5,744 bases of DNA from Salsipaludibacter sp038233055 (GTDB taxonomy: Bacteria; Actinomycetota; Nitriliruptoria; Nitriliruptorales; Nitriliruptoraceae), in assembly GCA_038233055.1 (NCBI GenBank), contig JBBSMS010000188.1, positions 1 to 5,744 of the forward strand, in the 5' to 3' direction. Both the position numbers and the translations under genes were made by a program. The notes under the pieces are model-generated. The model was not told the origin of the DNA, ran no database searches, and saw nothing but the letters and a program-made list of their open reading frames with translations. Positions 1 through 4,980 of the stretch are shown here, in pieces. Within the stretch, counting starts at the first letter, position 1. Each line of letters starts with the position of its first letter.

Positions 1-7
1 ATCATCT

Positions 8-82
8 GGACCTGTGGAGCAGTTTGGAGTGCTCGCCACCCTGTCAAGGTGGAGGTCGCGGGTTCAAATCCCGTCAGGTCCG
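8..82 (+). tRNA. tRNA-Asp (anticodon GTC)
   Basis: A full cloverleaf can be folded by eye. The acceptor stem GGACCTG (8-14) pairs with CAGGTCC (75-81), and G82 is the discriminator base, as expected for tRNA-Asp. The D stem is GAGC/GCTC (17-20 with 31-34). The anticodon stem is CCACC/GGTGG (36-40 with 48-52), closing the loop CTGTCAA with GTC at 43-45. The T stem (58-62 with 70-74) closes TTCAAAT and contains one G-T wobble pair. CCA is not encoded, so the 3' end would have to be added by tRNA nucleotidyltransferase. The gene lies 92 bases upstream of tRNA-Phe on the same strand, so co-transcription is likely. Confidence 0.97.
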
Positions 83-95
83 CGTTTCGGCTCGT

Positions 96-111
96 ACCGG
101 GTTCGCCCGGT
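96..111 (+). other. Small hairpin with TTCG loop in the tRNA spacer
   Basis: ACCGGG (96-101) pairs perfectly with CCCGGT (106-111) around the tetraloop TTCG. It lies 14 bases after the end of tRNA-Asp. No T-run follows. It could help 3' processing or attenuate transcription after tRNA-Asp, or be a chance product of GC-rich sequence. The rest of the spacer (112-174) holds further short inverted repeats: CGTCGC/GCGACG at 126-131 and 145-150, and CGGTC/GACCG at 149-153 and 166-170. No gene is seen in it. Confidence 0.4.
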
Positions 112-174
112 CGGCCGACTGGCGACGTCGCCCCGGGGGCCACCGCGACGGTCCACCCCGGGGCCGACCGCCAC

Positions 175-247
175 GGTCAGGTAGCTCAGTTGGTAGAGCA
201 CACGACTGAAAATCGTGGTGTCGGCGGTTCGACCCCGCCCCTGACCA
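175..247 (+). tRNA. tRNA-Phe (anticodon GAA)
   Basis: A complete cloverleaf is visible. The acceptor stem GGTCAGG (175-181) pairs with CCTGACC (240-246), with A247 as discriminator. The D stem is GCTC/GAGC (184-187 with 196-199). The anticodon stem is CACGA/TCGTG (201-205 with 213-217), closing CTGAAAA with GAA at 208-210. The T stem is GGCGG/CCGCC (223-227 with 235-239), closing TTCGACC. The 73-base length without CCA is usual for this tRNA, and CCA is not encoded. It follows tRNA-Asp on the same strand; Asp-Phe adjacency is common in actinobacterial tRNA clusters. Confidence 0.98.
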
Positions 248-281
248 CTAACCGGCCACGTCCCCCCATCCCGATCCTGTC

Positions 282-322
282 GACCCCCGAGCCTCCCCGA
301 CGCCGTCGCTGGACCGGGGGTC
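282..322 (+). terminator. Possible GC-rich terminator hairpin after tRNA-Phe
   Basis: GACCCCCG (282-289) is a perfect 8-base inverted repeat of CGGGGGTC (315-322). The 25-base loop contains a smaller palindrome, CGACG-C-CGTCG (298-308). It begins 34 bases downstream of the mature 3' end of tRNA-Phe, a plausible place for the end of a tRNA transcript. There is no T-tract after the stem, so a classical intrinsic terminator is not proven. High-GC bacteria do use stem-only terminators, so this remains an inference. Its right arm abuts the putative TTG start at 323. Confidence 0.4.
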
Positions 323-616
323 TTGACGTGTACGCGGGATGCGCCCGGCCCGGATCCACATCACCGGCCCGGCCTCGTCACGGCCGTGGTGGTCGTGCTG
401 GGGATCGCCGGGCTGGCACTCATCGGCGCCGAGATCACCGCGTCCGGGTTCGAACGCTCGACGGCCGAACAGGCCGTGGACGACTGGTTCGGCGACGACA
501 CCGACCTGCTGGACGCCGACGGGCTGGCCGGGTCGCTGGCCGATCGACCGGGCCGCGAGATCACCCTCGACCTGCGCCAGCAACTGCAGGAACACACGGT
601 CGTCGACAGCGGCTGA
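323..616 (+). CDS. Hypothetical single-pass membrane protein, probably 5'-truncated
   Basis: This is an unrecognised 97-residue open frame. From about codon 18 it has the GC-rich third positions typical of this genome. A hydrophobic stretch at residues 18-37 (LVTAVVVVLGIAGLALIGAE) looks like one membrane helix. It is followed by a charged, acidic soluble part (FERSTAEQAVDDWFGDD and onwards) ending at TGA 614-616. The only usable start is TTG 323, directly against the arm of a hairpin; the GGGGG that could serve as its ribosome site lies in that hairpin. The first 17 codons (TGT, CAT, CCA and others) look less like coding sequence. This pattern suggests the C-terminal remnant of a larger membrane protein, possibly with the helix as its last transmembrane segment. 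The family is not identified. A real small protein with a poor start is the alternative. It lies 46 bases upstream of another decayed gene. Confidence 0.45.
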   Translation: MTCTRDAPGPDPHHRPGLVTAVVVVLGIAGLALIGAEITASGFERSTAEQAVDDWFGDDTDLLDADGLAGSLADRPGREITLDLRQQLQEHTVVDSG

Positions 617-662
617 CCTCTCGCGCCCGCATCACCACCCCCTGCCTGCGAAAGGCCGCCCC

Positions 663-1446
663 ATGGTCACCGTGCGACCGTTGGAATACGACGACGAGCA
701 GGCGGCCCTGGACCTGCGCGTGGCGACCTTCTCGACCGCGATGCACGTCGACCTGGCCGACGTCGAGGTCGACGACTACGTCCCCGCCGACCACCGCGTG
801 GTGGCCGAGGACGGCGGTCGCATCGTCGGGCACCTCGCGGTGTGGCCGTTCGCGCAGCGCTTCGGTGGACGGTCGGTGCCGATGGGGGGCGTCGGCGGGG
901 TCGCGGTGGCGATCGACCGGCGCGGTCGCGGCATCGGGTCGCTGCTGCTGGCCGCCGGGCTCGACCTGATGGCCGACCGCGGGCTGGTCGTGTCGACCCT
1001 CCTCCCCAGCGTCCCGCTGCCGTACCGACGATGGGGCTGGGAGGTGGCGGGCGACCACGTCCGTCGGCGCCTGGCCCTGCGTGAACTGTTGGCGCTGCCG
1101 ACACCACCCGACGACGTCGTACTGCGGCCATGGTCCGACGACGACCTGCCCGCACTGCTCGCCGTCCACAACGCCGTCACGGACACCGAGCCCGGTGGGC
1201 TGGTGGCGACCGAGCGGTGGCTGCGGCGGGCGGAGGTCGACGACGGCCACACCCGGCTGACACCCGGCGGGGCCGGACGGGTCGCCGTCGACATCGGTGC
1301 GTTTGTCGTCGATGTACACCGGCTTCGCGACCCCCCACGCGATGGTTCGCGCCGGCCGCCTGCGGGGCGTGGACGACGACGACGACATCGCGGCCTTGGC
1401 GGCCCTGTTCGCCGGCCCGAGCCCGTTCCTCCGCGACTCCTTCTAA
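663..1446 (+). pseudogene. Eis-type GNAT N-acetyltransferase, disrupted
   Basis: The ATG at 663 has AAAGG seven bases upstream. Residues 1-140 form a good N-terminal GNAT domain. It has the acetyl-CoA loop VAVAIDRRGRGIG (about residues 80-92) and PLPYRRWGWEVAG, whose Tyr121 aligns with the general-acid tyrosine of M. tuberculosis Eis (Tyr126). A second lobe begins at VVLRPWSDDDLPAL (152-165) but stops near residue 198. The sequence then jumps to what aligns with the far C-terminal domain (RLTPGGAGRVAVDIGAF, 198-214). About 115-140 residues of the usual length of roughly 400 are missing. After Phe214 (codon 1302-1304) the frame is lost. Family-like sequence resumes one base later at 1306 as SSMYTGFATPHAMVRAGRLRG and ends in LFAGPSPFLRDSF at TAA 1444-1446. 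That C-terminal Phe matters because Eis uses its terminal carboxylate in catalysis. Read without correction, the frame runs on as an arginine-rich tail to TGA 1473-1475 (270 residues). The protein is unlikely to work as an Eis enzyme. The alignment is from memory of the family. Confidence 0.8.
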
Positions 1447-1465
1447 CCTGCATCGGGCGGTCGTC

Positions 1466-1483
1466 GTCCCGCTGAGCCGGGAC
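1466..1483 (+). promoter_or_regulatory. Perfect inverted repeat upstream of the dehydratase gene
   Basis: GTCCCG (1466-1471) and CGGGAC (1478-1483) are perfect inverted repeats around a 6-base centre, CTGAGC. The element lies 20 bases after the in-phase stop of the acetyltransferase relic and 21 bases before the chosen GTG start of the dehydratase. It could be an operator for a local sugar regulator or a weak terminator hairpin for the upstream transcript. No T-run follows it and no clear -35/-10 pair is seen nearby. No regulator gene lies in the window to link to it. Confidence 0.35.
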
Positions 1484-1491
1484 ACCGCCAT

Positions 1492-1496
1492 GGAGG
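1492..1496 (+). promoter_or_regulatory. Ribosome binding site that sets the dehydratase start at GTG 1505
   Basis: GGAGG is a full Shine-Dalgarno core, eight bases ahead of GTG 1505. The alternative start, ATG 1490, overlaps this site and has no good Shine-Dalgarno sequence of its own. The protein from GTG begins (M)DDLRSSEWYSG, matching the short N-terminus ahead of the SxxW(F/Y) motif usual in sugar-acid dehydratases of this family. Confidence 0.65.
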
Positions 1497-1504
1497 CCGG
1501 CAAC

Positions 1505-3220
1505 GTGGACGATCTTCGCAGTTCGGAGTGGTATTCGGGGACCGATCGCAACGCCTACATCCATCGGGCGTGGATGCGGCGCGGCGTTCCCTCGACCGCG
1601 TTCGAGGGGCGCCCCCAGATCGCGATCGCGAACACGGCGTCGGACCTCACACCGTGCAATTCGCACCTCGACGAGGTCGCGCAGTCGGTGAAGAACGGCA
1701 TCTACGAGGCCGGTGGGATCCCGCTGGAGTTGCCGGTTGTCTCGCTCGGCGAGACGCAGGTGCGGCCGACCGCGATGCTGTGGCGCAACATGGCGGCGAT
1801 GGCGACGGAGGAGATGCTGCGGGCCAATCCGATCGACGGCGTCGTCCTGCTGGGCGGGTGCGACAAGACGATCCCGGCGCTGCTGATGGCCGCGGCCTCG
1901 GTCGACCTGCCGGCCGTGGTCGTGCCCGGCGGTCCGATGCTGACCGGTCACTTCCGCGGTGAGGCGCTGGGATGCGGCACGGACGTCTGGCGGCTGAGCG
2001 AGGAGGTGCGCGCCGGAACGCTCTCCAACGAGCTGTTCCTGCAGTCGGAGTCGGCGACGATCCGCAGCAAGGGCCACTGCAACACGATGGGCACGGCGTC
2101 GACGATGGCGCTGGTCGCGGAGGCGCTGGGCATGATCATGCCCGGCCTCGCCGGCACGCCCGCGCCCGATGCCCGTCTGCTGGAGGCCGCGCACGAGACC
2201 GGCCGGCTCGCTGTCGAGCTCGTTGCCACCGATCGCCGTCCGAGCACGCTGTTGACCGCGGCATCGTTCCACAATGCGATCGTGGCGTTGGCGGCGATCG
2301 GTGGCTCGACCAACGCGGTCGTGCACCTGCTCGCGATCGCGGGCCGACTCGGCATCGAACTGACGATCGACGACTTCGACCGGGTCGGCGCGAACGTCCC
2401 GTTGTTGGTCAACCTCCAGCCCGCGGGGCAGTACCTGATGGACGACCTGTACCGAGCCGGCGGCTTCCTCGCGGTGTTGCGCGAGGTCCGCGATCTGCTG
2501 GACCCGTCTGCGCTCACCATCACCGGCCGGCCGCTCGTCGACTGCCTGGATGACGCACGGATCTGGGACCCGGACGTGATCACCCCGCGTGGGTCTGCGC
2601 TGCTGCCGGCAGCCGGGATCGCCGTCCTGCGCGGCAACCTTGCTCCCGGTGGCGCGATCATCAAGCCAGCCGCAGCGTCCCCGCACCTGCTGGAGCACCG
2701 GGGTCGGGCAGTCGTGTTCGACAGCATCGAGGACTTTCGGGCTCGCATCGACGACCCCGGCCTCGACGTGGACGCCGACTCGGTGCTGGTCCTGCGCGGC
2801 TGCGGGCCGAAGGGCTATCCCGGCATGCCCGAGGTGGCGAACATGCCGCTGCCGAAGAAGCTGCTCGAGCGAGGCGTGCGCGACATGGTGCGCATCTGCG
2901 ACGGCCGGATGAGCGGCACCGCCTACGGAACCGTCGTCCTGCACGTCGCGCCCGAGGCTGCGTCCGGCGGACCACTCGCCCTGGTGCAGACCGGCGACCA
3001 CATCTCGCTCGACGTTCGCGGGAGGCGCCTCGAGCTCCACGTGTCGGCCGAGGAGTTGGCCGCGCGGGTGCCGAATGCCGCAACGATCGACGGCTTCGCC
3101 AATCCCCGGCGCGGCTGGGAACGCCTCTACGTCGACCACGTGATGCAGGCCGACACCGGTGCCGACCTCGACTTCCTCCGCGCTGCGAGTGGATCGAAGG
3201 TGAGCCGTGAGTCACACTGA
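1505..3220 (+). CDS. IlvD/Edd-family sugar-acid (aldonate) dehydratase
   Basis: This 571-residue protein belongs to the dihydroxyacid/6-phosphogluconate dehydratase family and most resembles the pentonate (L-arabinonate/D-xylonate) dehydratase branch. Such enzymes use a [2Fe-2S] cluster and Mg2+ to remove water from an aldonate, giving a 2-keto-3-deoxy acid in the cytoplasm. Three cluster cysteines are visible: Cys51 (LTPCNSH), Cys119 (GGCDKTIPALL) and Cys192 (GHCNTMGTAST). Their 68- and 73-residue spacings equal those I recall for Rhizobium L-arabinonate dehydratase (59/127/200). Lys121 in CDK is the metal-site lysine. DGRMSGTAYG carries the catalytic serine, Ser470. The C-terminus ends DHVMQAD...SRESH, as in sugar-acid dehydratases rather than in IlvD proper. 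Length is normal and no key residue is missing. GTG 1505 is preferred to ATG 1490 because of its Shine-Dalgarno site. The short-chain dehydrogenase follows after 37 bases. Branched-chain amino acid synthesis (IlvD) is less likely given the neighbours. The exact sugar acid is unknown. Confidence 0.92.
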   Translation: MDDLRSSEWYSGTDRNAYIHRAWMRRGVPSTAFEGRPQIAIANTASDLTPCNSHLDEVAQSVKNGIYEAGGIPLELPVVSLGETQVRPTAMLWRNMAAMATEEMLRANPIDGVVLLGGCDKTIPALLMAAASVDLPAVVVPGGPMLTGHFRGEALGCGTDVWRLSEEVRAGTLSNELFLQSESATIRSKGHCNTMGTASTMALVAEALGMIMPGLAGTPAPDARLLEAAHETGRLAVELVATDRRPSTLLTAASFHNAIVALAAIGGSTNAVVHLLAIAGRLGIELTIDDFDRVGANVPLLVNLQPAGQYLMDDLYRAGGFLAVLREVRDLLDPSALTITGRPLVDCLDDARIWDPDVITPRGSALLPAAGIAVLRGNLAPGGAIIKPAAASPHLLEHRGRAVVFDSIEDFRARIDDPGLDVDADSVLVLRGCGPKGYPGMPEVANMPLPKKLLERGVRDMVRICDGRMSGTAYGTVVLHVAPEAASGGPLALVQTGDHISLDVRGRRLELHVSAEELAARVPNAATIDGFANPRRGWERLYVDHVMQADTGADLDFLRAASGSKVSRESH

Positions 3221-3245
3221 GCCCGCGGATGGACGACGCCACGAC

Positions 3246-3250
3246 AGGAG
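3246..3250 (+). promoter_or_regulatory. Ribosome binding site for the short-chain dehydrogenase
   Basis: AGGAG lies seven bases before ATG 3258. It decides against the longer in-frame start at GTG 3207, which would overlap the dehydratase and add a 17-residue polar extension ahead of the nucleotide-binding fold. Confidence 0.75.
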
Positions 3251-3257
3251 ATCGGAC

Positions 3258-3992
3258 ATGACCGACAGACTCGTCGCCATCGTCACCGGGGGTGCCAGCG
3301 GTATCGGCGCCCACACGATCGAGCTGCTGCGGGAACGCGCGGTCGAAGCCGTCATCCTGGATCGCGACATCTCCGCGGCGCCCGACGGCATCCCCGCGTT
3401 GGTGTGCGACGTCACCGACGACAGCGCGGTCGAGTCCGCCGTCAGCGCCGTCGTCGACCGCTTCGGTCGCCTCGACATCGTGGTCAACAACGCGGGGATC
3501 GGCGCGGCCGGCGACGTCGCCGCGAACGACCCCGCGGAGTGGCGCCGGGTCCTGGACGTCAACGTGATCTCGATGGCGCGGGTCTCCGCCGCCGCGCTCC
3601 CCCACCTGCGGAAGTCCCCGAGCGCGGCGATCATCAACACCAGTTCGGTCGTCGCGTTCGTTGGCGTCAGGAACCGCGCGCTCTACAGCGCGAGCAAGGG
3701 GGCCGTTGCCGCGCTCACCCTCGCGATGGCCGCCGACCACATCGACGACGGCATCCGCGTCAACGCGGTCGCGCCGGGCACGACCGACACGCCCTGGGTG
3801 GGACGCCTGCTGGATGCCGCGGACGACCCGGCGGCTGCCTCTGAGGCCCTGCGCCGGCGCCAGCCGATCGGTCGGCTCGTGTCCGCCGACGAGGTCGCGT
3901 CCGCCGTCGCCTACCTCGCGTCGCCCGACGCCGGTTCGACCACCGGCCTGGTGTTGCGGGTCGACGGCGGGATGGGTTCGCTGCAGGTGTGA
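3258..3992 (+). CDS. NAD-dependent short-chain dehydrogenase/reductase, probable 2-keto-3-deoxy-aldonate dehydrogenase
   Basis: This 244-residue classical short-chain dehydrogenase has full family length. The Rossmann motif TGGASGIG is at 10-17 and NNAG at 77-80. The catalytic tetrad is Asn102, Ser130 (INTSS), Tyr143 and Lys147 (YSASK). VNAVAPG (168-174) and the C-terminal VDGGMG complete the fold. Asp35 at the end of the second beta strand (VILD) favours NAD+ over NADP+, which fits a catabolic oxidation. Between a sugar-acid dehydratase and a fumarylacetoacetate-hydrolase-like protein, the likely reaction is oxidation of the C4 hydroxyl of a 2-keto-3-deoxy aldonate to the 2,4-diketo acid. 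Known enzymes of this role include 2-keto-3-deoxy-L-fuconate and L-rhamnonate 4-dehydrogenases, which are also short-chain dehydrogenases. Sequence alone cannot fix the substrate; a sugar 1-dehydrogenase is the main alternative. The gap to the next gene is 124 bases. Confidence 0.88.
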   Translation: MTDRLVAIVTGGASGIGAHTIELLRERAVEAVILDRDISAAPDGIPALVCDVTDDSAVESAVSAVVDRFGRLDIVVNNAGIGAAGDVAANDPAEWRRVLDVNVISMARVSAAALPHLRKSPSAAIINTSSVVAFVGVRNRALYSASKGAVAALTLAMAADHIDDGIRVNAVAPGTTDTPWVGRLLDAADDPAAASEALRRRQPIGRLVSADEVASAVAYLASPDAGSTTGLVLRVDGGMGSLQV

Positions 3993-4116
3993 GCGAGACG
4001 TCATCGAGTTCTCCCCGGGGCGCGCCGGACCACGGTCGACCCCGGCGTCCGCGGCCGTGGCTGGCCCCCGGCCCGTGCAGCCGTGCCCGTTCCTCCCACC
4101 ACCCACCGAGGACCTC
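3993..4116 (+). other. Intergenic gap within the cluster
   Basis: No convincing gene is seen in these 124 bases. There is a CCCCGGGG palindrome and a CCACGG/CCGTGG pair (4030-4035 and 4055-4060) with a 19-base loop, but neither has a T-run or a strong extended stem. GAGGA (4108-4112), four bases before ATG 4117, is the ribosome site of the next gene. It is the longest gap in the enzyme cluster and could hold an internal promoter, but I cannot identify one. Confidence 0.4.
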
Positions 4117-4980
4117 ATGAAACTCCTGCGCATCGGCCCCGTCGGGGCAGAGAAGCCCGCCGTGCTGCTGAACGACAACACGTACATCGACCTCTCCGAT
4201 GTCGTGACCGACTTCGACGAGGCGTTCTTCGGGGGCGGCGGTCTCGACCGCATCCGCCCGGTCGTCGCCGAGCGCATGGACGACGGCACGTCGGCGACGC
4301 CGCTCGGTGACCAGCGCATCGGCGCCCCGTTCGCCCGACCGCACCAGATCCTGTGCATCGGCCTCAACTACCGCGACCACGCGGCGGAGACCGGCCAACC
4401 GGTCCCGGCGGAGCCGATCCTGTTCACGAAGTCGCCGAACACCCTGGTCGGACCCGACGACGACGTGCGCATCCCGCGCGGCGCGACCAAGCCCGACTGG
4501 GAGGTCGAACTCGGCATCGTGATCGGCCGCCGCACGAGCTATCTCGATTCAGTCGACGAGGCTCGGGAGGCGATCGCGGGCTTCACGGTCGTCAACGACG
4601 TGAGCGAGCGCGCGTTCCAGATGGAACGCAACGGACAGTGGAGCAAGGGCAAGTCGGCAGAGACCTTCAATCCGGCCGGCCCGTGGCTGGTCACCCCGGA
4701 CGAGATCGACGACGCGCACGCGCTCGACCTGTGGCTCGACGTCAACGGGGTCCGGCGCCAGACCGGGACGACGGCGACGATGATCTTCGATCCGTACGCC
4801 ATCGTCCACTACCTGAGCCAGTTCCTCGTGCTCGAGCCCGGCGACCTCGTCAACACCGGCACCCCACCGGGGGTCGGCATGGGATTCACGCCCCCGATCT
4901 GGCTGCAACCCGGCGACGTGATCGAACTCGGCATCGATGGCCTCGGTCGTCAGCGGCAGCACGTGCTGGCGCCACGATGA
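4117..4980 (+). CDS. Fumarylacetoacetate hydrolase family protein, probable 2,4-diketo-3-deoxy-aldonate hydrolase
   Basis: This is a 287-residue member of the FAH family, full length for the single-domain bacterial branch. After an N-terminal domain of about 75 residues (MKLLRIGPVGAEKPAVLL) comes the FAH core. ILCIGLNYRDHAAE spans 78-91. The metal-binding acidic residues are Glu129 and Glu131 in WEVELGIVIGR, and Asp161 in VVNDVSERAF. GQWSKGKSAETFNPAGPWL and LVNTGTPPGVGMG follow. The N-terminus and the GQW-KGKS segment closely resemble hydrolases of the L-fucose and L-rhamnose diketo-acid pathways, which split the 2,4-diketo-3-deoxy acid into pyruvate and L-lactate; a pentose-derived substrate would give pyruvate and glycolate. 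Such proteins are often mislabelled ureidoglycolate lyase. The start is supported by GAGGA at 4108-4112. Its stop overlaps the next gene's start (ATGA), indicating translational coupling. The family call is firm; the substrate is inferred from neighbours. Confidence 0.9.
   Translation: MKLLRIGPVGAEKPAVLLNDNTYIDLSDVVTDFDEAFFGGGGLDRIRPVVAERMDDGTSATPLGDQRIGAPFARPHQILCIGLNYRDHAAETGQPVPAEPILFTKSPNTLVGPDDDVRIPRGATKPDWEVELGIVIGRRTSYLDSVDEAREAIAGFTVVNDVSERAFQMERNGQWSKGKSAETFNPAGPWLVTPDEIDDAHALDLWLDVNGVRRQTGTTATMIFDPYAIVHYLSQFLVLEPGDLVNTGTPPGVGMGFTPPIWLQPGDVIELGIDGLGRQRQHVLAPR

Noticed and set aside
1..250. The tRNA pair as an attachment site for an integrated element.
   Set aside because: No integrase gene and no repeat of a tRNA 3' end is seen in the window; both tRNAs are intact and followed by ordinary chromosomal genes.
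323..357. TTGACG at 323-328 as a -35 promoter box.
   Set aside because: No acceptable -10 sequence lies 16-18 bases downstream; the region there is all G and C.
49..969. A 306-codon + strand frame spanning both tRNA genes and the acetyltransferase start.
   Set aside because: It reads through two certain tRNA genes and in the wrong frame through the GNAT domain; its composition is arginine- and proline-rich without domains.
1130..1504. An N-terminal extension of the dehydratase frame back to 1130.
   Set aside because: The extra residues are an arginine-rich out-of-frame reading of the acetyltransferase relic. The family begins near residue 1 of the GTG 1505 product, which has a good Shine-Dalgarno site.
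776..3139. A reverse-strand open frame of 787 codons lying against the dehydratase and acetyltransferase genes.
   Set aside because: Its translation is low-complexity, rich in R, H, Q and D, and has no recognisable domain. It is the usual antisense shadow of GC-rich codons, while the + strand frame shows complete dehydratase motifs.
3661..4116. An upstream extension of the hydrolase frame over the short-chain dehydrogenase gene.
   Set aside because: The extension is an out-of-frame reading of the dehydrogenase. The FAH family start matches MKLLRIGP at 4117, with GAGGA just upstream.
2661..4367. A 568-codon reverse-strand frame over the end of the dehydratase, the short-chain dehydrogenase and the start of the hydrolase.
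   Set aside because: It is antisense to three well-supported genes and has arginine-rich low-complexity sequence with no domain.
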